A stretch of DNA of 64,000 bases from contig JADJXQ010000001.1 of the NCBI GenBank assembly GCA_016710335.1, positions 124,001 to 188,000 on the forward strand, read 5' to 3'. This stretch comes from Rhodospirillales bacterium (GTDB taxonomy: Bacteria > Pseudomonadota > Alphaproteobacteria > Rhodospirillales > Defluviicoccaceae). Shown in pieces: positions 39,459-48,351 of the stretch; position 1 is the first letter of the stretch, and every line of letters begins with the position of its first letter. Both the position numbers and the translations under genes were made by a program. The notes beneath the pieces are model-generated. The model was not told where the DNA came from, did not search any database, and worked only from the letters and a program-made list of their open reading frames with translations.

Positions 39459-41144
39459 ATGCCGGCCAAACGCCCCACCCGCCGGATCAGGAGCGCGCAT
39501 CGCCGACCGCAAGCGCGCGCCGAACCGCCGGACGCGCCACGTGAGGCCGCACCGCCGGCAGAGCCTTCGCCGCGCCCGGACCAACCTCCGCCCGCCAATC
39601 GCGTAACGAGGCCAAGCGTGTTCGAGCGCCTGATGACCATGGTGCGGCGGCTGGGATTCGAGCGGCTGGACATCCGCGTCGCCGAATTTGCCGGCGACGC
39701 CGTTCCGCAGCACGCGCAGCGGGTCAGCAAGGCCCTCTCCCGGCGGCCCGGCTTGCGAGTGCGGCCACTCGACCGAAGCCTCGGCTTCCGCGGGTCCACG
39801 GACGAAGGCGACGCCCTGGTCACCGCGGAACTCGTCGGCCGCCAATGGCTGCAGGATGAGGGCGGCGACGTGCTGATCTGGGGCGAAGTGCCCCCGCCCG
39901 GGAAGAGTCTGCTGCTGCGGTTCATCTCCGCCGTGCCGGCGCCGCCTGACCGGCCCGGCGCGGTCGATGCGCCGTCGCTGCTGGCGCTGCCGGCCGGCTT
40001 CGATGCAGAATTCGCGCCGATCATCCTCGCCACGACGCTCGCTGCGCTGACCCCGCGATCCGCCACCAAGGCGCGCCTCCGCCACACCCATTTGCAGCGA
40101 GCGGTCGCTTCGGCCGGGGCCGCCATCGAAACGTTGCCAAAGACGCTGGCGCCCATCGAGCGAGGCACGATTCGCGCCCGCTTCGCCGACGCGGCTGCGC
40201 AATTGGCAGCGGCGCAGGGATCGCCGGTGATGCGCGAGATCGCGGTGCTGTCGTACGCAGCCGCCATCACCGGCATCTCGGAGGCGGACTGGCCTTTTGT
40301 CCGTGCCTGCGTCGACAAGAACCGCGGGCTGGCGTTGCTGATGGAAGGCGGCAGCGCCAACCGGCTGAAGCGCCTCGATGATGCCGTGGATGCCCTGCGC
40401 CGCGCGCTCAGGGTTCTGCGGCGGGAGCAGTACCCGATCGCGTGGGCGACGGCTCAGGCGGGACTGGGCGAGGCGCTCTACAGGCTCGAGGCGGAGGGCG
40501 GCGACGCGCAACTGCTGCGGGACGCGGTGGCGGCCCATCAGGCGGCCCTGCAGGTGTTCGACCGCCGCACCGACCCGCAACTGTGGGCGACGGTGATGCA
40601 CAACCTGGCCCGCACCGCGCAGGTGCTGGGCGAAGAGTTGAAGAACCCGGAGGTGCTGCAGAAGGCGGTCGACGCCTGCCGCTCGGTCATCGAGGTGCAC
40701 ACCCGCGAGGCGGCGCCGCAGCAGTGGGCGAGCACCCAGAACGACCTTGGCTCGGCCCTGTTCCTGCTCGGCCGGCAAACCGGCGACGACGCCACCCTCG
40801 CCGCCGCTGCCGAAGCCTTCGAACACGCCCGGGAGTTCTATGGCGAGATGGGCGATCAGGCGGCGGTGGCGGTGGCCATCGTCGACCGCAATCTCGCTCG
40901 CGTGCAGGCGCTGCGCGAGCGGCACGCCAACAGGCCGCCAAACCGGCAGCCGACATACGAGCTTACGCTGACGCATCGCGACACCGTTATGGGCGATGGC
41001 TCAGCGCCAAACGAAGCCCGGAGCGATGGCCGACCGCAAGAACCGGAGCCCGCCGCGGCTTCAACGCAAGCGGGCGGCGCGCCGCCGCGCCCGCCCCGCA
41101 ACGCCGGCGGCAGGGCGCACAAGCGCCGGCGGGGCAAGCCATAG
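39459..41144 (+). CDS. TPR-repeat protein of unknown function
   Basis: This is a 561-residue protein. The first 50 residues are Arg/Pro-rich and basic. The middle is alpha/beta and contains the segments GFERLDIRVAEF and DVLIWGEVPPP. Residues about 285-460 form tetratricopeptide-type helices (WATAQAGLGEALYRL, WATVMHNLARTAQVLG, WASTQNDLGSALFLLG). The tail is low-complexity Pro/Ala/Arg and ends RAHKRRRGKP. No signal peptide or membrane segment is seen, so it is probably cytosolic. A start further downstream is possible given the unusual N-terminus. The stop codon touches the first copy of a duplicated palindromic element. Confidence 0.75.
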   Translation: MPAKRPTRRIRSAHRRPQARAEPPDAPREAAPPAEPSPRPDQPPPANRVTRPSVFERLMTMVRRLGFERLDIRVAEFAGDAVPQHAQRVSKALSRRPGLRVRPLDRSLGFRGSTDEGDALVTAELVGRQWLQDEGGDVLIWGEVPPPGKSLLLRFISAVPAPPDRPGAVDAPSLLALPAGFDAEFAPIILATTLAALTPRSATKARLRHTHLQRAVASAGAAIETLPKTLAPIERGTIRARFADAAAQLAAAQGSPVMREIAVLSYAAAITGISEADWPFVRACVDKNRGLALLMEGGSANRLKRLDDAVDALRRALRVLRREQYPIAWATAQAGLGEALYRLEAEGGDAQLLRDAVAAHQAALQVFDRRTDPQLWATVMHNLARTAQVLGEELKNPEVLQKAVDACRSVIEVHTREAAPQQWASTQNDLGSALFLLGRQTGDDATLAAAAEAFEHAREFYGEMGDQAAVAVAIVDRNLARVQALRERHANRPPNRQPTYELTLTHRDTVMGDGSAPNEARSDGRPQEPEPAAASTQAGGAPPRPPRNAGGRAHKRRRGKP

Positions 41145-41271
41145 TGCACAGACCCGTTCGAACGATTTAGTCGAATGGGTCGGAGTGTGCACGAAAATCA
41201 AGAGCACCAAGTGCACAGACCCGTTCGAACGATTTAGTCGAATGGGTCGGAGTGTGCACGAAAATCAAGAG
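41143..41271 (+). repeat. Tandem duplication of a 62-bp palindromic element
   Basis: Two identical 62-bp copies (41143-41204 and 41210-41271) are separated by 5 bp, a 67-bp period. Each can fold into a long hairpin. GTGCACA pairs with TGTGCAC, GACCC with GGGTC, and TTCGA with TCGAA, around the loop ACGATTTAG, with one G-T pair and a 4-base bulge (GGAG) on the 3' side. No T run follows, so it is not a plain terminator. The identical copies point to recent duplication. Confidence 0.95.
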
Positions 41272-41352
41272 GATACGTGCAGCCGCGGCAAATGCGAATG
41301 ATGGCAGGCGTGATCCGGTTCACAGACATGCCGCGACATGTGGAGGACCATG

Positions 41353-41422
41353 GAGGCGGTTGGGCAAGACCCTTCCCCTCCCCAACGACGCCTCTGAGAG
41401 CCGGCCGCGCCGGCTCTCTTTT
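41353..41422 (+). ncRNA. Candidate small RNA with C-rich anti-Shine-Dalgarno loop
   Basis: A stem of GAGGCG-GTTGGG (41353-41364) with CCCAAC-GA-CGCCTC (41381-41394) presents a 16-base loop, CAAGACCCTTCCCCTC. Two bases later a perfect 10-bp terminator hairpin with a T run follows. C-rich loops that pair with ribosome sites are known in alphaproteobacterial sRNAs (CUCCUCCC-type loops). No promoter could be assigned with confidence, so the 5' end is unknown and may lie further upstream, towards 41275. The alternative is the 3' end of a longer transcript. Confidence 0.45.
41396..41422 (+). terminator. Rho-independent terminator
   Basis: GAGAGCCGGC (41396-41405) pairs perfectly with GCCGGCTCTC (41409-41418) across a CGC loop and is followed by TTTT (41419-41422) and TCTC. 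It works on the + strand only; the reverse strand has no T run. It would end the TPR transcript or the candidate sRNA. Confidence 0.85.
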
Positions 41423-41452
41423 CTCAGACATCGGCTGCGCCGTAGCGCCCTG

Positions 41453-41505
41453 TCAGGCGCGACGCGAAGTTGTGCCGGCGGGGCTGTCTTCGAGGATGAC
41501 GTCGG
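41453..41505 (-). repeat. Diverged copy of the cysS 3' end
   Basis: Positions 41453-41505 align without gaps to 42032-42084, the last 53 bp of cysS including its stop codon, at 44 of 53 identical bases. On the - strand the copy reads DVILEDSPAGTTSRRA and a stop, against GVVLEDGSAGTTWRRA and a stop in cysS. Upstream of this tail (in the cysS reading direction) similarity ends. The two copies bracket doxX. Confidence 0.8.
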
Positions 41506-41601
41506 GGGGGCTCGGTGGCGCCCAAAGATCCGGGCAAAGTTGACTTGACACCCGGGCGCGCCGTCAACCTGATGGGGGACCGCAACATGGGGAGGATCGC
41601 C

Positions 41602-42003
41602 ATGCAGTTTCTCGCGCCTTACACGTCCCACCTGCTCAGCCTTCTCAGGGTCATGTCGGGGCTGTTGTTCCTGCAGCACGGCACGAGCAAGTACCTCGAC
41701 TTCCCCCTCTCCAAGCACAGCGACGTGGCGCCGCTGTCGATGAGCGGGGTTTCCGGGATGATCGAACTGGTCGGCGGCATCCTGCTCGTAATCGGGCTGT
41801 TCACCCGCCCCGCCGCGTTCGTCATGTCGGGCGCCATGGCCGTCGCCTATTTCTACGCCCACGCGCCGCAGGGCTTCTTCCCGCTCCTCAACGGCGGCGA
41901 ACTGGCGGCGCTCTACTGCTTCGTGTTTCTGTATCTGGCGGCGGCGGGCGGCGGCGCGTGGAGCGTCGACCGCCTGAGGAGCGGCGGCGCGGGCGCCGCC
42001 TGA
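41602..42003 (+). CDS. DoxX family membrane protein
   Basis: This 133-residue protein has four membrane helices. The family pattern is clear: LLSLLRVMSGLLFLQHGTSK at the start, MIELVGGILLVIGLFTRPAA in the middle, and YCFVFLYLAAAGGG at the end. DoxX proteins are small inner-membrane proteins linked to redox stress or thiosulfate oxidation; the role here is unknown. ATG 41602 has GGGGAGG upstream; ATG 41587 (five codons longer, GGGGGA upstream) is the alternative. It lies between two copies of the cysS 3' end and may have arrived by insertion. Confidence 0.88.
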   Translation: MQFLAPYTSHLLSLLRVMSGLLFLQHGTSKYLDFPLSKHSDVAPLSMSGVSGMIELVGGILLVIGLFTRPAAFVMSGAMAVAYFYAHAPQGFFPLLNGGELAALYCFVFLYLAAAGGGAWSVDRLRSGGAGAA

Positions 42004-42031
42004 CCGGGGCGCAGGAGCGGCCGGGCGGGGA

Positions 42032-43432
42032 TCAGGCGCGGCGCCAGGTGGTGCCGGCGGAGCCGTCCTCGAGGACGACGCCGGCGGCCGCCAGGTCATT
42101 TCGGATCGCGTCGGCGGACGCGAAATCCCGGGCCTTGCGGGCCTCGGCGCGCTGGCGGATGCGCGCCTCGATCTCGCCCTCGTCCAGGGTGGCGGCGCCG
42201 TCCGGCCGCCAGCGAAACCACGCCTCCGGATCCTGCTGCAGAAGCCCGAGCAGCCGGCCGGCCGCCATCAAGCGCGCCTTCGCCGAGGGTGCGCACGCAC
42301 CCGGAGCCGCCTTGTTCAGCAGCCCCGCCAACTCATGGAGATGCGCTAGCGCCAGCGGCGTGTTGAGGTCGTCAGCGAGGGCGGAGAGGACCTCCGCGGG
42401 CGCCTCTGGGGGCGTCTCTGGGGGCGCCTCCGGGGGCGCATCGGCGGCGGGGACATGACGGAGCGCGCCATAGAGGCGGTCCAGGGTGTGGCGGGCCTGC
42501 TGCACGCCGTCCTTCGTGAAGTCGAGAGGCTGGCGGTAGTGGGTCTGGAGCAGAACGAGGCGGATCGCCTCGCCGGGGACCTCCTTGAGCAGGTCGTGAA
42601 CCGTGTAGAAGTTGCCGAGGCTTTTCGACATCTTCTCGCCCTCGACCATGACGTAGCCGTTGTGCATCCAGGTGTGGACGAAGGGCCGTCCGCCATGGGC
42701 GCAGGTGCTCTGGGCGATCTCGTTCTCGTGGTGGGGGAAGATCAGGTCCTGGCCGCCGCCATGAATGTCGAACGACTCGCCGAGGTACTCGGTGCTCATC
42801 GCCGAGCACTCGATGTGCCAGCCCGGCCGGCCGCGCCCCCACGGCGAGTCCCATCCGGGCTGGTCCGGCGTGGACGGCTTCCACAGCACGAAGTCCGCCG
42901 GATCGCGCTTGTAGGGCGCCACTTCGACCCGGGCGCCGGCGATCATGTCGTCGCGGTTGCGCCGGGAGAGGCGGCCGTAATCCGGCCATGACGGCACGCT
43001 GAACAGGACGTGGCCTTCGGCGGCGTAGGCGTGACCGGCGTCGATCAACGTGGCGATCATCCGGATCATCTGGCGGATATGCGCCGTCGCCCGCGGCTCC
43101 TCGTCCGGCGGCAAGGCGCCCAAGGCCGCCATGTCGTTGTGGAAGGCGCGGGCGGTGCGCTCGGTGATGGCGGCGATCGCCTCGCCGGTCTCGGTCGCGC
43201 GCGCGATGATCTTGTCGTCCACGTCGGTGATGTTGCGCACGTAGGTGACATGCGGGTAGAGCCGCGATAGCAGCCGGTAGAGCACGTCGAACACCACCAC
43301 CGGCCGGGCGTTGCCGATGTGGGCATAGTCGTAAACAGTGGGCCCGCACACATACATGCCGACCCGATCCGGGTTGAGCGGTCGGAACGGCTCCTTCCGC
43401 CGCGTCAGGGTGCTGTAGAGCTGCAGGGTCAT
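42032..43432 (-). CDS. cysS: Cysteinyl-tRNA synthetase
   Basis: CysS charges tRNA-Cys. The 466 residues contain MYVCGPTVYDYAHIGNARP with the class I HIGH-type motif, ARTGxPGWHIECS-type zinc-site residues (GRPGWHIECSAMS), and EGEKMSKSLGNF (KMSKS). The start ATG precedes the conserved LQLYSTLTRRKEPF. A Pro/Glu-rich insert (PPEAPPETPPEA) between the catalytic core and the tRNA-binding helices comes from a 12-bp DNA repeat (42399-42434). The 3' end has a diverged second copy about 580 bp away. Intact. Confidence 0.96.
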   Translation of the reverse strand: MTLQLYSTLTRRKEPFRPLNPDRVGMYVCGPTVYDYAHIGNARPVVVFDVLYRLLSRLYPHVTYVRNITDVDDKIIARATETGEAIAAITERTARAFHNDMAALGALPPDEEPRATAHIRQMIRMIATLIDAGHAYAAEGHVLFSVPSWPDYGRLSRRNRDDMIAGARVEVAPYKRDPADFVLWKPSTPDQPGWDSPWGRGRPGWHIECSAMSTEYLGESFDIHGGGQDLIFPHHENEIAQSTCAHGGRPFVHTWMHNGYVMVEGEKMSKSLGNFYTVHDLLKEVPGEAIRLVLLQTHYRQPLDFTKDGVQQARHTLDRLYGALRHVPAADAPPEAPPETPPEAPAEVLSALADDLNTPLALAHLHELAGLLNKAAPGACAPSAKARLMAAGRLLGLLQQDPEAWFRWRPDGAATLDEGEIEARIRQRAEARKARDFASADAIRNDLAAAGVVLEDGSAGTTWRRA

Positions 43433-43475
43433 TGCTGGGACGATCTCCCGGCCGAAGCCGCGGTCAGGTGCTTGC

Positions 43476-45133
43476 CTAGTCCCGCACCGTGAAGCGGTTG
43501 GTGATCGGGTAGCGGCGGTCGCGGCCGAACGCGCGGTAGGTAATCTTGACGCCCGGCGGCGCCTGGCGGCGCTTGTATTCGGCCCGGTCGAGCATCCGCC
43601 AGATGCGCCGCACCGTTTCTCCATCGAAGCCGCGCGCCACCAGGTCGTCGGGCGACGCTTCTTCCTCGATCAGGCCGGTGAGGATGGCATCCAGCGTCTC
43701 GTAAGGCGGCAGGCTGTCCTGGTCGGTCTGGCCGGGCTTCAACTCGGCGCTCGGCGGCTTGGTGATGACGCGCTCCGGCATGACACCTTCAGCCGGACCC
43801 AAGAGACCGTGGGGCCGGGCGCCGTTGCGCCAGTGCGACAGGGCGAAGACGGTGGTCTTGTAGACGTCCTTGAGAACGGAGTAACCGCCGCACATGTCGC
43901 CGTAGAGGGTCGCGTAGCCCACCGACATCTCCGACTTGTTGCCGGTGGTCAGCACCATGCTGCCGAACTTGTTGGATATCGCCATCAGCACGATGGCCCG
44001 CGCCCGCGCCTGGATGTTCTCCTCCGTCACGCCCGGCTCGGTTCCCGCGAACACCTCCGCCAGCATCTGATCGAACGCCACCATCGCCGGCTCTATGGAC
44101 ACGTTATCAATGGCGACGCCCAAGGCTGCGGCGACGGCTGCGGCGTCCTCCAGGCTTTCGGACGACGTGTATGGCGACGGCATCATCACGCAGCGCACCC
44201 GCTCCGCCCCGAGCGCGTCGACGGCGACGGCGGCGGTCAGCGCGCTGTCGATGCCGCCGGAGAGGCCGATGACGACGCCCGGGAACCCGTTCTTGCCGAC
44301 GTAGTCGCGGAGCCCGATGGTCATGGCAAACCAGATGGCCTCCAGGCCCTCCGGCCGCGGCGCGACATCGCCCGGCTCGCACGCCCACGCGCCATTAGCG
44401 GACTGGCGCCAAGTCGTTTTGACCAGCGCCGTCTGCCACGCCGGCGCCTGCACGATGAAGTGCCCCTGCCGGTCGAACACGAACGAGGCGCCGTCGAACA
44501 CCAGTTCGTCCTGGCCGCCGACGAGATTGACGTACACCAGCGGCAGGCCGGTTTCCGCGACCCGCTCGCCCGCCAACCGGCGGCGCATGCCCCATTTGTC
44601 CGTGTCGAACGGCGAGGCGTTGAGGACCAGCAGCAGATCGGCGCCGGCAGCCGCGAGATGGCGGCTGACGTCCGCAGCCCACATGTCCTCGCAAATCATG
44701 ACGCCCAACTCGACGCCGCGGAGCGGCAGCGTCGACGGCAGCTCGCCGCCACCGAACAGGCGTTTCTCGTCGAACACCCCGTAATTCGGCAGCGCATGCT
44801 TGAACCGCACCTCGGCGACCCTGCCGCCGTCCAACAGTAGCGCAGCGTTGTACAACGCGCCTTCGTGCCGCCACGGCGCCCCCACCAGCATGGCCGGTCC
44901 GCCGTCGGCCGTGTCACGAGCCAACCCGGCAACGGCCTCGGCGGCGTGCCCAGGAACACGCGCTTCAGGACCAGGTCTTCCGGGGGATAGCCGACCAGCG
45001 CCAACTCGCCGGTGGCGACAAGGTCGGAACCTGCGGCTTCCGTTCGCGCGGCGCGGATCAGCGCGGCGTTCCCGTCGATGTCGCCAACCGTCGGATTGAG
45101 TTGCGCCAGCGCGATGGTGAGCGTTTCGGCCAT
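43476..45133 (-). CDS. nadE: Glutamine-dependent NAD synthetase, split by a frameshift
   Basis: The N-terminal nitrilase-type domain starts at ATG 45133 (LTIALAQLNPTVGDIDGN) and carries the catalytic Glu in TGELALVGYPPEDL. The frame breaks at the CCC run 44949-44951. In the next frame the protein continues (GLARDTADGG) with the Lys in FKHALPNYGVFDE and the Cys in MICEDMW. The ATP pyrophosphatase motif GLSGGIDSALTAAV and the synthetase C-terminus follow. One extra G on the coding strand restores the frame (about 552 residues). NAD synthesis is essential, so a sequence error is more likely than decay. pncB lies next upstream, making a NAD salvage pair. Confidence 0.88.
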
Positions 45134-45195
45134 GGTCTATCTCTGCTGCATGATGACGACGGGGGCGACAGGCAGGACGAGAGCCCGACCGAAAC

Positions 45196-46312
45196 CTAAT
45201 CGTCCCTCGTTTTCTTGATGAGGAACTCGCGGCCGATCTTGACCTGCGGCATGCCGTTGTAGGCGACGATGTCGGCGGTCGCGTAGGTTTCCTTCCACAG
45301 CTCCGGCAGGTGCGAGCCGGTGCCGATCACGTCGATCGGCGCATCGACCTCGGCCATCACCCTGCACTTGTCGAGGTTGAAGCCGGACGACGCGACGATC
45401 TGACCTTGTCGGAAGCCGGCCTGGTCGAGGCGCTCGCGCAGGTGGTAGATCGCCGCGGCCGACACGCCGGTGCCAGCCAGGTAACGCAGTTCGGTGTCAT
45501 TCCGGTAGCGCCGCACGGCGATCGGCGCGTAGCGTTCCAGCACCGCGTAGGAGGCCTGCGGATCAAGGCCCTCGACGAAGCGGCCGCCGTGGGTGTCGAG
45601 CCGCATGCCGAGCTGCCCGCCTGGGCCAGTCCGGGAAAGCGACGGCAGACGGCGAGCGCGTCGGTGATCTCGCGCCCGAAATAATCGACCAGCACGATGA
45701 GATCGTCTTCGGGAAAGGTCTCGTGGAACATCTCGGCGGCGCGGACGGTGGAGCCGGCGTAGCCGATCAGGGCGTGGGGCATGGTGCCGAGCCCCCGCTC
45801 GCGGCCGAAGTAGTGCGCCGTCGCGTCGTTGGCGTTGCCGACGAAGCCTTTCGCGCCGGACTGCTCGCGCGCCGCCCGGGAGCCGACCGCGGCGGCATAG
45901 GCCATCATCTCCTCCATCTCGATGCCGGCGCAATGGCGGGCATCGAAGGCGAGGAAGGCGACGTCGGGAAGATCGGTGCACATGGTGAACGCGTTGTAGG
46001 CGGCGACGCAAGGCGCGCCGAGCTTTTGCAGGTAGAGCGTCTCGAGATCGACGAGGTGGTAGAACGAGCCGGTGATGTACATCAGCGGCTCGCCGGCGCC
46101 GACCCATTCGCCCTCTTCGTAGTTCAGCTCGATGTCGAACGGGACGCCGCGCCCCGCCGCCACGCCGTTCAGCCAATCGACCGCCAGCTTCGGGGCGAAC
46201 ATCACCGGCCGGCGCATGAACACGGCGTACGTGACCGAGGTGTCGCCGAACCGGCCGATCGTCTCACGGGTCTTGACGGAAATAGCAGTCGGTCCAGCGG
46301 CGATCCCGTCAT
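45196..46312 (-). CDS. pncB: Nicotinate phosphoribosyltransferase, two frameshifts
   Basis: The likely ATG is at 46312. Adding one base in the GGG run at 46305-46307 (- strand G) joins it to TAISVKTRETIGRFGDTS and MRRPVMFAPKLAVDWL. The middle reads through GFVGNANDATAHYFGRERGLG and LVDYFGREITDALAVC. A second one-base loss at 45616-45618 separates this from the C-terminal half (QLGMRLDTHGGRFVEGLDP, VASSGFNLDKCRVM). Both shifts are repaired by one added G. The enzyme makes nicotinate mononucleotide for NAD salvage, directly upstream of nadE. A sequence error is favoured. Confidence 0.85.
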
Positions 46313-46397
46313 GCTCGGCGGCAGTCGCCTGTCCGCCGGCGCGGCCGCCTCTTCGGGCTCCGGCGGCTCAACCCGATTCAGATGTCGGCAGGCGCGG

Positions 46398-47676
46398 TCA
46401 CGGCCGGCCTTCCTTGAGCGCCTCGGCGAGCAGAAAGGCCAGTTCCAGCGCCTGGCTGGCATTCAGGCGCGGATCGCATTGCGTGTTGTACCGATCGGCC
46501 AGGCCTTCTTCGGTGATCGCCTGGGCGCCGCCGATGCATTCGGTGACGTCCTGGCCGGTCATCTCGAAATGCACGCCGCCGGCATGGGTGCCCTGGTCGC
46601 GATGGATGTCGAAGAACGCCTTGACCTCGGCGAGGATGCGGTCGAACGGCCGGGTCTTGAAGCCGTTGGCGGCCTTGATCGTGTTGCCGTGCATCGGATC
46701 GCACGACCACACCACCTTGCGGCCCTCGCGCTTCACCGCGCGCACCAGCGGCGGCAGCGCGCTCCCGACCTTGTCCGGCCCCATGCGGCGATCAGGGTCA
46801 GCCGGCCCGGCTCGTTGTCGGGGTTCAGCCGGTCGATCAGGCGGATCAGCTCGTCCGGCTTCAGCGTCGGGCCGACCTTCAGGCCGATGGGGTTCTTGAC
46901 GCCGCGCAGGAACTCGACATGGGCGCCGTCCGGCTGGCGGGTGCGGTCGCCGATCCACAGCATGTGGGCCGAACAGTCGTACCAGTCGCCGGAGGTGGAA
47001 TCGACCCGGGTCAGCGCCTGCTCGTAGGGCAGCAGCAGCGCCTCGTGGCTGGTGTAGAAGTCGGTCTCGCGGATCTGCGGGGCGTGTCGGAGGTCAAGCC
47101 GCAGGCCGCCATGAACTCGAGCGCCTCGGCGAGGCGCTCGGCCATATCACGATACCGGTTGCCCTGAGGGCTGTCGGCGACGAAGCCGAGGTTCCACAGA
47201 TGCACCTGATGGAGGTCGGCATAGCCGCCCTGGGCGAAGGCGCGGAGCAGGTTGAGGGTGGCGGCCGACTGGTTGTAGCACCGCAACAGGCGAAGGGGAT
47301 CGGGAGCGCGCGCCTCCGGGGTGAACTCCATGCCGTTGACCATGTCGCCGCGGTAGCTCGGCAGCGACATGCCGTCCCGTGTCTCGAGGTCGTCCGAGCG
47401 CGGCTTGGCGAACTGGCCGGCCATGCGGCCGACCTTCACCACCGGCACGCCGGCGCCGAAGGTCAGCACCACCGCCATCTGCAGCAGCACGCGGAAGGTG
47501 TCGCGGATGTTGTTGGGGTGGAACTCGGCGAAGCTCTCGGCGCAGTCGCCGCCCAACGCTTCCGCGTCGGGATAGGTCGGCATCTGCTTGACAGGCCGGG
47601 AGCGCCAGGAGTCGGGACTCCACGGCTCCGGCACGACGTGGGGCTTGACGGCGTGGGGCTTGATGGCTTCGACCAT
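46398..47676 (-). CDS. Class II DAHP synthase, two frameshifts
   Basis: This enzyme joins phosphoenolpyruvate and erythrose-4-phosphate in the first step of aromatic amino acid synthesis. The class II (plant/AroG type) start is PDSWRSRPVKQMPTYPD. GGDCAESFAEF and VVKVGRMAGQFAKPRS follow in one frame. A lost base at 47079-47082 moves to IRETDFYTSHEALLLPYE. A second at 46787-46788 moves to MGPDKVGSALPPLVRAV, VVWSCDPMHGNT and the C-terminus. Adding one C on the coding strand at each place restores about 426 residues. ATG 47676 is chosen; GTG 47709 is possible. Essential in most cells, so a sequence error is likely. Confidence 0.87.
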
Positions 47677-47889
47677 GAACAATCCGCTTCGGTTCTGTTT
47701 CGTCGGCACGAGGCCCCGCTATACGCCGCGTGCCCGCGCATTTCAACAGCTCGGCACGCGGTGGCTGATCCGCGGTTGACGCACGCGTCCTGAATGCCTT
47801 CTATGCGTAATCGATACCGGGCGTAATAGATACATGGATGCTGGGCCGTGATCGTTACCGGAAGCTGCAACTGAGCGAAAGAAGCAACG

Positions 47890-48300
47890 ATGAAGTTCAG
47901 AAGTCGAACGGCGCTGGCGTGTCTGGTCGCGTCGGCGGTGGCGGGCGCCGCCGAGGTTTCCCTGCCGACGCCGAGTTTGGCGCAGGAAGCAGCGACAACT
48001 CAGGAGGGCATGGCCCACTACTACGCCAAGCGCTTTCACGGGCGCAAGACCGCGAGCGGCATCCCGCTCGACAACAACGCCATGGTTGCCGCCCACAAGA
48101 CCTGGCCGTTCGGAACCATCGTCCGCGTCACCGCCGTGAACACCGGCAAGTCCGTCGAGGTCAAGGTTATCGACCGCATTGGTCGATCGCCGACGGTCAT
48201 CGATCTCTCCCGCGCGGCGGCTTCCGAACTGGGTTTCCTCGCCACCGGCGAAGGTCAGATCCCCGTCAAGCTGGACGTCGTCAAGTGGGGCAAGGAGTAG
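47890..48300 (+). CDS. Secreted RlpA-like (DPBB) protein
   Basis: This 136-residue protein has a signal peptide (LACLVASAVAGAAEVS, cleavage probably near SLAQ). A double-psi beta-barrel domain of the RlpA type follows, with GMAHYYAKRFHGRKTASG, LDNNAMVAAHKTWPFGT and VKVIDRIGRSPTVIDLSRAA. RlpA cuts glycan strands that lack stem peptides, at the septum. This protein has no SPOR domain and no lipobox, so it is a minimal form. It is intact although genes on both sides carry frameshifts. Confidence 0.88.
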   Translation: MKFRSRTALACLVASAVAGAAEVSLPTPSLAQEAATTQEGMAHYYAKRFHGRKTASGIPLDNNAMVAAHKTWPFGTIVRVTAVNTGKSVEVKVIDRIGRSPTVIDLSRAAASELGFLATGEGQIPVKLDVVKWGKE

Positions 48301-48351
48301 GGGCGGGCAGGACCAGAGATCGCGCACCTGGTGCACGCATCCCTGAAGGCA

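Noticed and set aside
41539..41568. Inverted repeat GTTGAC/GTCAAC before doxX as a promoter or operator
   Set aside because: Arms are six bases with an 18-base gap, and neither TTGAC box has a usable -10 box; too weak to list as a feature.
47776..47804. Promoter for the RlpA-like gene (TTGACG-17-TTCTAT)
   Set aside because: The -10 box matches poorly and the region has other equally weak pairs.
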